Positions 48,864-57,069 of a DNA stretch of 64,000 bases are shown one piece after another. The position numbers and the translations under genes were made by a program. Numbering within the stretch: the first letter of the stretch is position 1; the number at the start of each line of letters is the position of its first letter. This DNA comes from Streptomyces sp. NBC_00247 (lineage in GTDB: Bacteria > Actinomycetota > Actinomycetes > Streptomycetales > Streptomycetaceae): positions 62,001-126,000 of the forward strand of contig NZ_CP108093.1 in the NCBI RefSeq assembly GCF_036188265.1. The letters run 5' to 3'. The notes beneath the pieces are model-generated. The model did not search any database, had not been told where the DNA came from, and worked only from the letters and a program-made list of their open reading frames with translations.

Positions 48864-49388
48864 GTGGACGAAACGCACAGGGACCGCGACGCCGAAGGCC
48901 GAGCGCGCAACGCGCGCCCCCGGGACGGGCTGGGTCGTCCCCTGCCCTACGGGACCGAGGGGGTCGGTCGTCAGCCCGAAGGTGTGGTGCGCTCCCCCGA
49001 GGAGACCTTGCGGGAGGCCCAGCGGCTGCTGGACGGGGGCATGCCCTTCCACGCGCACGAGGTCTTCGAGGACGCCTGGAAGTCGGGCCCCGAGGAGGAC
49101 CGGGAACTATGGCGTGCCATGGCCCAGTTGGCGGTGGGCCTGACCCACGCGGCGCGCGGGAACGCGGTAGGAGGTGCCCGGTTGCTGCGCCGGGGAGCGG
49201 CGGTACTGGAGGCGTACCGCGCCCGCGGGCCGTACGGAATCGGCGTCGGCGCGCTGATCGGGTGGGCCCGGGAACTGGCGGGGCGGGTGGAGCCCCCGGA
49301 GACGGGGGCCGTTGCCCGTCCGGCGGGCCGGGGGCGCGCGACCGGCGGCGTGGACGCCGCCGCGGAGGCGCCTCGGCTCCGCCCGTAG
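48864..49388 (+). CDS. DUF309 family protein
   Basis: 174 residues. The core EAQRLLDGGMPFHAHEVFED, AWKSGPEEDRELWRAMAQLA, VGLTHAARGNAVGGARLLRR is the DUF309 signature, a small all-alpha domain with conserved H-x-x-x-E and G-N. Start uncertain: GTG at 48864 or GTG at 48849, neither with a clear ribosome binding site. Charged N-terminal 50 residues and Ala/Gly/Arg-rich tail are variable. Divergent from the LAL-like gene (118 bp). Molecular role of the family is unknown. Confidence 0.82.
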   Translation: MDETHRDRDAEGRARNARPRDGLGRPLPYGTEGVGRQPEGVVRSPEETLREAQRLLDGGMPFHAHEVFEDAWKSGPEEDRELWRAMAQLAVGLTHAARGNAVGGARLLRRGAAVLEAYRARGPYGIGVGALIGWARELAGRVEPPETGAVARPAGRGRATGGVDAAAEAPRLRP

Positions 49389-49590
49389 GGGCGCCCCGGG
49401 ATCGCGGCGCGTCCGCGTTCGGCCGCGTCCGGCGGTGCGGGGCCCGTTCCGGATACTCGTCGCGGCTGACGGATGCGCTCGGCGACCACCGCCGCGCGAC
49501 CGGACGGGGGCACCGTCGAGGCCCCGCGGGCCCCGGCCCCACGGGGCTCGCCGTACCCCCTGCGGCGGACAGCCGTTACGATCCGGCTCC

Positions 49591-50070
49591 ATGAGCACTG
49601 CTGACCGGGAACAGGTCCGGGAACAGGTCCGGGTCGAGGACGAGGACGCGAACCAGGACGAGAACCACAACCAGGACCGCGAGGACCGCGAGGACGAGAG
49701 CGAAGGCGCACCTCCCGGGGGAACGGCCCCCGGCGGGGAAACCGCGGGCTACGAGGCGGCCCCGGAGCGGGACGCCTCCGAGCAGGAAACGGGCGCGGAG
49801 GACAGGGGAGAGCGACGCCTGACGCCTCGTCAAGCCAGACGGCTGCGCATCGTCCTGTCCTCGGTGGGCATGGCGGTGATGGCGGTCGTCCTGTGGATGC
49901 GCATCGCCAGCCGTTCGTCGGTGCTGGTCGTCGGCGTCTACGGGCTCGCCCTGATCCTGTGCGGCGTGGTGATGGAACTCAGCCGCAACGGGCGCACGAG
50001 ACTGGCGAGTTGGCTGCTCGGCATCGGCCTGCTCGCCGCCGTCGGGACGGACTGGCTGCTGCTTCCCTGA
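49591..50070 (+). CDS. Small membrane protein with acidic N-terminus
   Basis: 159 residues from the ATG at 49591. Residues 1-75 are strongly acidic and low-complexity (DEDANQDENHNQDREDREDE). Three hydrophobic spans follow: LSSVGMAVMAVVLWMRIA, VLVVGVYGLALILCGVVMEL and LASWLLGIGLLAAVGTDWLL. No family recognised; similar three-span proteins with charged tails are common in Streptomyces. Lies alone between the DUF309 gene and the convergent permease. The 200 bp before it hold nothing notable. Confidence 0.68.
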   Translation: MSTADREQVREQVRVEDEDANQDENHNQDREDREDESEGAPPGGTAPGGETAGYEAAPERDASEQETGAEDRGERRLTPRQARRLRIVLSSVGMAVMAVVLWMRIASRSSVLVVGVYGLALILCGVVMELSRNGRTRLASWLLGIGLLAAVGTDWLLLP

Positions 50071-50144
50071 GCAACGAGGACGCGGGCACCCACAACGCCA
50101 CGCCCTTCGCGTCCGCATGTCCGACCGGTATCGGGCGGGCCCTC

Positions 50145-51002
50145 TCAGAGCAGCAGCAGCTGGAGCCCGCCCACCACCGTCGCCACGAGCACGATTTGCT
50201 CGAAGAGCCGCTGGTTGATCCGGTCCACGCACCGGCGGCCCAGCCAGGCGCCGGGCAGGACGAAGAGCACCAGAACCGCGTCGAGCAGCAGGGAGCGCCC
50301 GTCGATCAGGCCCAGCCCCACGCTGAACGGCACCTTGGTCACGTTGACGATCAGGAAGAACCAGGCGGACGTGCCGAGGAAGCCGAGCTTGCGCATTCCG
50401 GAGGAGAGCAGGTAGAGCGACATGACGGGGCCGGCCGCGTTGGCCACCATGGTGGTGAAGCCGCCGAGTGCCCCGTAGGTTCCCGCCTGGGCGCGTGCGG
50501 CGTTGCGGGCCCGCCGCCCCGGAGGGCCCGGCGCCGTACCGTCCGCTCCCGCCGCCCGTTCCCCGGCCTCCTTACCGGGCTCGGCCTCCCCGCCGTGGCC
50601 GCCTTCCGCCCGCTCCCCGTCGGCCACCGGCCCTGTCGTCCGCCGGCGCCGCCGGAGCGTGACGCCGACCATGACGAGCAGGATGGCTCCGATCGACGCC
50701 CGTACCGCGCCGTCACCCGCGTACTTCAGGAAGAGCGTTCCGGCCACCAGGCCGACCGCGACGGCGGGGAAGAGCCGTAGCAGGGTCGGCCAGTGCGCGT
50801 GCCGCCGGTAGACGAGCACGGCGAGGACGTCACCGGCGATCAGGAGGGGAAGCAGCACACCGGTGGACTCACGGGCCGGGAGCACGGCCGCGAAGACCGC
50901 GAGACTGATCGTGTTGGCGCCGTTGATCGAGGTCTTCGAGAAGCCGACGAGGGCGGACGCCGCGGCGAGCACGGCCACTTGGGCAAGCGTGAGGGTATCC
51001 AT
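50145..51002 (-). CDS. TauE/SafE-family (sulfite exporter-like) permease
   Basis: 285 residues from the ATG at 51002; about 8 membrane spans in two halves. The duplicated family motif is visible as LVGFSKTSINGANTISLAVF in the first half and ALGGFTTMVANAAGPVMSLY in the second. A charged loop (residues about 118-165, rich in Gly/Glu/Arg) separates them and is longer than usual. Members export or import sulfonates, sulfite or other organic anions; substrate not readable. Upstream is an 18-bp tandem repeat and the divergent DeoR/LacI hybrid regulator, though a link between them is not evident. Confidence 0.88.
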   Translation of the reverse strand: MDTLTLAQVAVLAAASALVGFSKTSINGANTISLAVFAAVLPARESTGVLLPLLIAGDVLAVLVYRRHAHWPTLLRLFPAVAVGLVAGTLFLKYAGDGAVRASIGAILLVMVGVTLRRRRRTTGPVADGERAEGGHGGEAEPGKEAGERAAGADGTAPGPPGRRARNAARAQAGTYGALGGFTTMVANAAGPVMSLYLLSSGMRKLGFLGTSAWFFLIVNVTKVPFSVGLGLIDGRSLLLDAVLVLFVLPGAWLGRRCVDRINQRLFEQIVLVATVVGGLQLLLL

Positions 51003-51040
51003 TGCGTACCGAATGCTAAACACATCGGTACGGACGCGAC

Positions 51041-51094
51041 GCACCGCCCACACCCAGCGCACCGCCCACACCCAGCGCACCGCCCACACCCAGC
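51041..51094. repeat. Three 18-bp tandem repeats
   Basis: GCACCGCCCACACCCAGC occurs three times without a gap (51041, 51059, 51077), then decays into related CACC-rich sequence to about 51180. It lies between the divergent permease (start 51002) and regulator (start 51319) genes. Minisatellite-like; could vary in copy number and alter promoter spacing. Confidence 0.85.
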
Positions 51095-51318
51095 GCACCA
51101 CCCGCACCACACGCCGCCCGACCAGCACCGCCCACACCGCACCACACGCCACCCATCGGCGCCCCCGCCCACCCGACGGCATCCCCGGCCACCCGGCGGA
51201 CGGCCTCCCCGCCCCACCCCTGGCGTCCGCCCGGGACGATCTGCCTATGCTGCGCCCGCGAGCGATCGAAGAAGCGCTCAAACGAACACCATGCGGCAGT
51301 ACGGGGTAAGGGGCCAAC

Positions 51319-52491
51319 ATGCGGGAGCCGGTGGAACTCAGGCGGCAGCGAATCCTCGCGGTGGTGCGGTCGCGAGGGGCGGTGAAGGTGACCGCGCTCG
51401 CCGACGAACTCGACGTCTCCGTGGTCACGGTCCGCCGGGACGTGGAGGAACTGGCCCGCGAGGGACGGCTCAGGCGCGGGCACGGGGTGGCACGGTCCAC
51501 CTCCCTGACGCAGGAACCGGCCCGCGCCCCCGCGGGGGCGCGGGCTGACGCGGGGGCCGAGGGCGGCCCGGTCGCGCTCGTCGTGCCGGAGCGTCACTCG
51601 TACCTGTACGAGACCCTGCACGGCGCCCGTTCGGTACTGGACGAGCACGGTGTGCGGGTCGCCCTGCACATCGCTCCGCAGGCCCGGGGGACGGAACGGC
51701 CCCTGGTGGAGCAGGCGCTCGCGGCCGGCGCTCGCGGGCTGCTGATCGCACCGCGCTGGCGCGGCGCCGCGTGGGAGGAGTCCGACAACGAGTGGCTCGC
51801 CGAAGTGGGGGTGCCCACCGTGCTGATGGAGCGCAGGCCCCGCCCGGGGAGTGCGCTGCACGCCCTGGACTCGGTCTGTTCCGACCACTGGTACGGCGTC
51901 CATCTCGCCGTCGACCACCTGGTGTCCCTGGGGCACCGCCGCATCGTGCTGGCCGCCCGGGACGACAGCCCGACAGCCCGGAGCATCCGGGCGGCTTTCG
52001 CGGAGGTCTCCGCCGCGCGGCCGGAGGTGGAGGACTGGCACATGGTGCTCAGTTCGCCGGACGCGGTCGCCTCGGACGGCCGGTACGGCGGGGGGAGCGA
52101 GCGGGGCGAAGAGGGCTCCGGCGGGCGCGGCGAGGCGGTGGACCTGGCGGCGGTGCTGCGGGAGCGCCGTGCCACCGGGGCCGTGCTGCACGGTGACGTG
52201 GACGCGTTGATGCTGGTCCAGCGGCTGTCCGAGAGCGGGGTGCGGGTGCCGGAGGACTGCTCGGTGGTGGCGTACGACGACGTGGTGGCCGCGCTGGGCA
52301 CCACGCCGTTGACCGCGGTCTCGCCGCCGAAGGCGGAGATCGGGCGGGCCGCCGCCGAGCTGCTGCTGTACCGGCTGAGCGGGGGCGCGGGGGCGCGGGG
52401 GCCGGCGCGGCGTACGGAGCTGCTGCCGGAACTGAAGGTGCGCGGTTCGGCGCGGGCGGTGGGCAACCCGCCGCACAGTCCGATCGTTTGA
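51319..52491 (+). CDS. Hybrid regulator: DeoR helix-turn-helix with LacI-type sensor domain
   Basis: 390 residues. Residues 5-60 are a DeoR-type winged helix-turn-helix (RRQRILAVVRSRGAVKVTAL, VSVVTVRRDVEELAREGRLR). After an Ala/Gly linker (about 65-85) comes a LacI/GalR periplasmic-binding-like domain: VALVVPERHSYLYETLHGAR, DHLVSLGHRRIVLAARDD, and the closing VPEDCSVVAYDDVVAALGTT and LTAVSPPKAEIGRAAAELL. It is therefore a sugar-responsive repressor of mixed ancestry. It sits 93 bp upstream of an ABC importer on the same strand, and the gap carries GATCAG repeats that suit an operator. Probable repressor of the whole 52585-59006 unit. Confidence 0.9.
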   Translation: MREPVELRRQRILAVVRSRGAVKVTALADELDVSVVTVRRDVEELAREGRLRRGHGVARSTSLTQEPARAPAGARADAGAEGGPVALVVPERHSYLYETLHGARSVLDEHGVRVALHIAPQARGTERPLVEQALAAGARGLLIAPRWRGAAWEESDNEWLAEVGVPTVLMERRPRPGSALHALDSVCSDHWYGVHLAVDHLVSLGHRRIVLAARDDSPTARSIRAAFAEVSAARPEVEDWHMVLSSPDAVASDGRYGGGSERGEEGSGGRGEAVDLAAVLRERRATGAVLHGDVDALMLVQRLSESGVRVPEDCSVVAYDDVVAALGTTPLTAVSPPKAEIGRAAAELLLYRLSGGAGARGPARRTELLPELKVRGSARAVGNPPHSPIV

Positions 52492-52507
52492 CCGCTTTAC
52501 ATTTCTT

Positions 52508-52546
52508 CTGATCGATCTATTGACCCTTTCCGATCAGGCGATCAGG
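52508..52546. promoter_or_regulatory. Candidate operator with repeated CGATCAG
   Basis: CTGATCG (52508-52514) is the inverse of CGATCAG at 52531-52537, which is repeated directly as CGATCAGG CGATCAGG (52531-52546). All lie in an AT-richer gap just before the ABC importer. Likely binding site of the upstream hybrid regulator and part of the operon promoter. Confidence 0.5.
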
Positions 52547-52584
52547 ATTCCCGTTGTCCCGAACAGGAGCCGCGGGAGGCGCGC

Positions 52585-53958
52585 ATGCCTGATCGACAGA
52601 GTCGTCGGTCCGTGCTGGCCACGATGGCCTCGCTGCCGGTGGCAGGTGCACTCAGTGCCTGCTCCGGCGGCGGGACATCAGGGCGGAGCACGAGCAGTAC
52701 AGACACCACCAGCACCACCAGCAGCACCGGCAGTAAGGGCGGCAAGGCCCGCATCACCTTCTGGTCCGCCCTTCGGGGCAGCCAGGAAGTGGTGGACGCC
52801 TTCAACCGCGGTCACCGCACCATCGAGGTCGATTTCCAGCAGATCCCCTCGGGCGGTCAGGGCGGTTACGCCAAACTCAGCAACGCCGCGCGGGCCGGGA
52901 ACGCCCCGGACGTGGCCACCCTGGAGTACCCGCAGGTACCCGGGTTCGCCATCGACGGTGTCGCCCGGGACCTCACCGGCCTCGTCAGCGACACGCTCCG
53001 CGCCAAGCTGCTGCCGCAGGCGCTGGGGCTCACCACGTTCGACAAGAAGATCTTCTCCGTCCCGCTCGACCTCGAACCGATGGTGATGCACTACCGCACC
53101 GATCTGTTCGAGGAGTACGGGCTCCGGGTGCCGCGCACCTGGGACGAGTTCGAGGAGGCGGCGGCGACCGTACGGCGCAAGGGCGGTGAGCGGCGGCTCG
53201 TCCTCTTCCCCACCGACGGTGCCACGCAGATGGCCGCGTACGCCTGGCAGGCGGGCGCCCAGTGGTTCTCCACCACCGGCGGCACCTGGAACGTCTCGCT
53301 CGCCGACGCCCCGACCCGGCGCGTCGCCGCGTACTGGCAGCGGCTCATCGACCGGGAGCAGGTGTTCATGAACGCCGTGGAGAGCCGGCAGAGCGACGCC
53401 CAGATCGGCAACGGGCTGGTGCTCGTCCGTCTCAGCGGCGCCTGGGACGCGGGGGCCCAGATGAAGGCCCGCCCGGGCCAGAAGGGGCAGTGGGCGATCG
53501 CGCCGTTCCCGCAGTGGGACACGGCGGACCCGTCCAACGGGACGCACGGCGGGTCCACCTTCGCGGTGACGAAGGACTGCGCGCGTCCGGAGGCCGCGAT
53601 GGAGTTCATCGAGTGGCAGGTCTCGCACCCGGACGCGCTGCGGGCCCGGCTCTCCAGCGGGGCGAGCAGCCAGTACCCGGCCGCACCCGGCCTCGTCTCC
53701 GTGGGCAGCCAGGCGTTCGACCGCTCCTACTACGCGGGCCAGGACATCTACCGGGTCTTCGAGGAGCAGGCGCGCATCGTCCGGGACGGCTGGATCTGGG
53801 GTCCCCGGATGACCGCCACCGGCAAGGTCATGCAGGACGGGTTCGCCCGGGCGAGCGGCGGCAAGGGCTCGCTGCTGAGCTCGATCGAGGCCGCGCAGGA
53901 GGGCACCATGCCCGATCTGCGGGCGCTCGGCCTCGCCACCAGCGAGCGTTCCACATGA
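52585..53958 (+). CDS. ABC transporter sugar-binding lipoprotein
   Basis: 457 residues. Twin-arginine-like signal SRRSVLATMASLPVAGALSA with lipobox LSAC (Cys26), so it is likely a Tat-exported lipoprotein. A Ser/Thr/Gly spacer is followed by a family 1 extracellular solute-binding fold: KARITFWSALRGSQEVVDAF, NAPDVATLEYPQVPGFAIDG, LDLEPMVMHYRTDLFEEYGL, PRTWDEFEEAAATV, and ECD-type end VTKDCARPEAAMEFIEWQVS. It captures a carbohydrate outside the cell and delivers it to the two permeases that follow. No ATPase gene is in this cluster, so a shared MsiK-like ATPase is probably used, as for many Streptomyces sugar importers. Confidence 0.92.
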   Translation: MPDRQSRRSVLATMASLPVAGALSACSGGGTSGRSTSSTDTTSTTSSTGSKGGKARITFWSALRGSQEVVDAFNRGHRTIEVDFQQIPSGGQGGYAKLSNAARAGNAPDVATLEYPQVPGFAIDGVARDLTGLVSDTLRAKLLPQALGLTTFDKKIFSVPLDLEPMVMHYRTDLFEEYGLRVPRTWDEFEEAAATVRRKGGERRLVLFPTDGATQMAAYAWQAGAQWFSTTGGTWNVSLADAPTRRVAAYWQRLIDREQVFMNAVESRQSDAQIGNGLVLVRLSGAWDAGAQMKARPGQKGQWAIAPFPQWDTADPSNGTHGGSTFAVTKDCARPEAAMEFIEWQVSHPDALRARLSSGASSQYPAAPGLVSVGSQAFDRSYYAGQDIYRVFEEQARIVRDGWIWGPRMTATGKVMQDGFARASGGKGSLLSSIEAAQEGTMPDLRALGLATSERST

Positions 53959-54048
53959 GCCGCCCCCGGGTGCCCTCGCACCACCGCACCGGCGGTCTCC
54001 CCCCACGCGGCACCGGTGCCCCCACGCAGCAGAGAGGCAGGTGACCCC

Positions 54049-55050
54049 ATGGCCAGCACCAGCACCACCCCGCCCGTCGTCCCCGTGAGCGGTGCGGGGC
54101 GGACCGTGCGTCCCGCACCGCCCGCCCGGGCGGGGGCCGGTCGCGTGACGGCGCGACGGCGTGAACTCGGCGCCGCCGGCGCTCTGATGACGCCGTTCTT
54201 CGTCCTCCTGGTGACCGTCTTCCTGATCCCGGTCGGCACCGCGATCTGGCTGAGCTTCTTCAGCGACGACCAGCCCGGACTCGGCTTCGGGCCCGAGAAG
54301 ACCGTCTTCGTCGGAGTGCGCAGCTACGTGGCCGTGCTCACCGACCCGACCTTCCTCGGCGGACTCGGCGTCGTCGCGCTGTACTGCCTGATCTACATCC
54401 CGCTGATCGTGGTCGGCGCGCTCGCGCTGGCCCTGCTGCTGGACTCGGGCGTGGTGCGACTGCGCGCCTGGGCGCAGCTCGCGCTCTTCCTGCCGCACGC
54501 GGTGCCGGGCATCATCGCCGCGATCATCTGGCTGTACCTGTACACCCCGGGGCTCAGCCCGGTGATCGACCTGCTCGGCAAGGCGGACATCACGGTCGAC
54601 TTCCTCGGGGTGCACACCGTGGTGCCCTCGATCGTGAACATCGCGCTGTGGAGCAATCTCGGCTACAACATGGTCGTCTTCTACGCCGCGTTGCAGGCCG
54701 TGCCGCGCGAGGTGATCGAGGCGTCGGTGGTCGACGGCGCGGGGCCGGTGCGCACCGCGCTCCAGGTGAAGGCGCCGCTGGTGCGCTCCTCCATCGTGAT
54801 GGTGGCGATGTTCACGCTGATCTTCGCTCTCCAGCTCTTCACCGAGCCGATGCTGCTCGGCCAGTCCACCCCGATGATCAACTCCCGCTTCTCCCCCAGC
54901 ATGTACATCTACGACGCCGCGTTCACCCGCAACAACTACGGCCTGGCGGCTGCCGCTTCGGTGATCCTGCTGGCCTTCACGGTGGCGCTGTCCTACGGCG
55001 TCACCCGGTGGACGAACCGCGCCGACGCAGCCGAGGAGGACGCCCGATGA
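54049..55050 (+). CDS. ABC sugar permease (MalF/UgpA type)
   Basis: 333 residues from the ATG at 54049, after GAGAGGCAGGTGACCCC. Six membrane spans, beginning GALMTPFFVLLVTVFLIPVG. The EAA loop reads EVIEASVVDGAGPVRTALQV, ending in APLVRSS, and contacts the ATPase. The first 45 residues are a Pro/Ala-rich cytoplasmic tail. The stop overlaps the next start as ATGA, so translation is coupled. Confidence 0.92.
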   Translation: MASTSTTPPVVPVSGAGRTVRPAPPARAGAGRVTARRRELGAAGALMTPFFVLLVTVFLIPVGTAIWLSFFSDDQPGLGFGPEKTVFVGVRSYVAVLTDPTFLGGLGVVALYCLIYIPLIVVGALALALLLDSGVVRLRAWAQLALFLPHAVPGIIAAIIWLYLYTPGLSPVIDLLGKADITVDFLGVHTVVPSIVNIALWSNLGYNMVVFYAALQAVPREVIEASVVDGAGPVRTALQVKAPLVRSSIVMVAMFTLIFALQLFTEPMLLGQSTPMINSRFSPSMYIYDAAFTRNNYGLAAAASVILLAFTVALSYGVTRWTNRADAAEEDAR

Positions 55051-55946
55051 GCGCTCCGGCCATACCCCGTACCACCTCCCGTCGTGCCGGTTCCGCCTCC
55101 GCCGCCCGGCGGCCGGGCCTGACCGGACGGGCCGTCGTCAACCTCGTGGTGGGCATCTCGGTGCTGTACACCCTGTTGCCCGTCCTGTGGCTGGTGCTCG
55201 CCGCGACCAAGGACCGCGACGCGCTCTTCCAGAGCGACGTCCTCTCCCTGAAGGGCTTCTCGTTCGTCCAGAACCTGAAGGACGTGTTCTCCATGGACGC
55301 GGGCCTGTACGGGCGCTGGTACGCCAACAGCCTGCTGTACGCGGTGCTGGGCGCGGCCCTGGGCGCGCTGATCAGCATCGCCGCGGGGTACGCCTTCGAC
55401 AAGTACCGCTTCCGCCACAAGGAGAAGATGTTCGGGCTGGTGCTCGCGGCCGTCATGGTGCCGCAGACGGTCCTGGCGCTGCCGCTCTATCTGATGGCGT
55501 CCAAGGCGGGGCTCGTCAACACCTTCTGGGCCGTCTTCATCCCGGTGCTCTTCAACCCCTTCGGGGTGTACCTGGGCCGCATCTTCAGCCAGGGGTACGT
55601 ACCGAACGAGGTACTGGAGGCCGCCCGGGTGGACGGTGCGGGCGAACTGGCCACCTACTTCAAGGTGGCGATGCGGATGCTGGGGCCCGGCCTCGTCACC
55701 GTCTTCCTCTTCCAGCTCACCGCCATCTGGAACAACTTCTTCCTGCCGATGGTGATGCTCTCGAACCAGGACCTGTATCCGGTCAGCCTCGGCCTGTACA
55801 CCTGGAACAGCTCGGCGTCGGTCTCCCCCGAGTACTACCCCGTCGTCATCATGGGCTCGTTGCTCGCCATCGTCCCGCTCATTCTCGCGTTCGCCCTGCT
55901 CCAGCGCTTCTGGCGGTCGGGGCTCACCGCGGGCGCCGTGAAGTAG
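55047..55946 (+). CDS. ABC sugar permease (MalG/UgpE type)
   Basis: 299 residues, six membrane spans (first VVNLVVGISVLYTLLPVLWL). The EAA loop is EVLEAARVDGAGELATYFKV, ending in AMRMLGPG. The conserved segment FAAIWNNFF-like reads LTAIWNNFFLPMVMLSNQ. Forms the channel with the preceding permease. Followed by 88 bp and the hydroxyacid dehydrogenase gene on the same strand. Confidence 0.92.
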   Translation: MSAPAIPRTTSRRAGSASAARRPGLTGRAVVNLVVGISVLYTLLPVLWLVLAATKDRDALFQSDVLSLKGFSFVQNLKDVFSMDAGLYGRWYANSLLYAVLGAALGALISIAAGYAFDKYRFRHKEKMFGLVLAAVMVPQTVLALPLYLMASKAGLVNTFWAVFIPVLFNPFGVYLGRIFSQGYVPNEVLEAARVDGAGELATYFKVAMRMLGPGLVTVFLFQLTAIWNNFFLPMVMLSNQDLYPVSLGLYTWNSSASVSPEYYPVVIMGSLLAIVPLILAFALLQRFWRSGLTAGAVK

Positions 55947-56034
55947 CGCGGCTGGCGCGATCCGTCCCCCGGGGCGGTCCGCAACAGCTTCCGTACCGGC
56001 GGCCGCCGCGGACCGCCCCCGTACCAGGAGAGAC

Positions 56035-57069
56035 ATGCACAGTTCCGCTTCCACCCGTACGCCCCGCCGGCCCCGCGCCGTGCTCGCCATGAAGGCGGAC
56101 GCGGCGGCGGCGGTGCTTCCGCCAAAGGCTCTCGCCGCGCTCGGCGAGGTCTGCGATCTCGCGCCGCCGCCCGCCCTGGACGACTTCACCACCGACCGGG
56201 CCCGCGCCGCGCTGGCCGACGCGGAGATCCTGGTCACCGGCTGGGGCTGTCCGCCGGTCGACGAGGGGGTGCTCGCGGCGGCTCCCGGGCTGCGGGCCGT
56301 CGTCCACACGGCCGGCTCGGTGCGTGGCCTCGTCACCGACGCCTGCTGGGCACGCGGGATCGCGGTCTCCTCGGCCGCCGCCGCGAACGCGCTGCCGGTC
56401 GCCGAGTACACCGTCGCCATGATCCTGCTCTCCGGGAAGCGGGTGCTGGAGCGCGCCCGGGACTTCCGCGTCGCGCGCGCCCGGGGCGAGTGGCTGCGGA
56501 CCCCCGACGAGGTCGGCAACTACCGTCGTACCGTGGGCATCCTGTCCGCCTCACTGATCGGCAGACGGGTGATCGAGCTGCTGCGCCCGTACGACCTGCG
56601 GGTGCTGCTGCACGATCCGTACGTGTCGGCCGAGGAGGCGGCGTCGCTCGGCGTCGAGGGGACCGGGCTCGCCGAACTCTTCGCCCGCAGCGACGTGGTG
56701 AGCGTCCACACTCCGCTGCTGCCCGGCACGCGGGGGCTCGTCAGCCGTGAACTGCTCACCTCCATGCGGCCGGACGCCACGTTGATCAACACCGCGCGCG
56801 GTGCGGTCGTCGACCAGGACGCCCTCACCGACGTACTCCGTCAGGACCGCGTCCGCGCGGTCCTGGACGTCACCGACCCGGACCCGCTGCCCGCCGACCA
56901 TCCGCTCTGGGGGTGCGAGAACGCGCTGATCACCCCGCATCTCGCCGGGTCCCAGGGCAACGAGTGGCGGCGGCTGGCCGATCTGGCGACCGGTGAGGTC
57001 GCGCGCTGGGCCGCGGGCGACGGTTTCGCCCATCCCGTACGACCGGAAAGGCTGGCCTTCCTCGCATGA
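56035..57069 (+). CDS. D-2-hydroxyacid dehydrogenase-family protein with altered NAD loop
   Basis: 344 residues. The C-terminal two thirds match NAD-dependent D-2-hydroxyacid dehydrogenases: VHTAGSVRGLVTDACW, SVHTPLLPGTRGLVS, TLINTARGAVVDQDAL, DVTDPDPLPADHPLWG and ITPHLAGSQ with the catalytic His; Arg in NTARG. Oddity: the nucleotide loop, usually G-I-x-G-x-G-x-I-G, reads VGILSASLIGRR, with two of the three glycines replaced by Ser. Cofactor binding may be weaker or changed. It lies between the ABC importer and the DUF2264 gene (4-base ATGA overlap with the latter), so it probably reduces or oxidises a sugar acid derived from the imported compound. Confidence 0.85.
   Translation: MHSSASTRTPRRPRAVLAMKADAAAAVLPPKALAALGEVCDLAPPPALDDFTTDRARAALADAEILVTGWGCPPVDEGVLAAAPGLRAVVHTAGSVRGLVTDACWARGIAVSSAAAANALPVAEYTVAMILLSGKRVLERARDFRVARARGEWLRTPDEVGNYRRTVGILSASLIGRRVIELLRPYDLRVLLHDPYVSAEEAASLGVEGTGLAELFARSDVVSVHTPLLPGTRGLVSRELLTSMRPDATLINTARGAVVDQDALTDVLRQDRVRAVLDVTDPDPLPADHPLWGCENALITPHLAGSQGNEWRRLADLATGEVARWAAGDGFAHPVRPERLAFLA

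Noticed and set aside
51041..51180. Possible CRISPR-like direct repeats
   Set aside because: The 18-bp units are contiguous with no unique spacers, and no cas genes are present; this is a minisatellite.
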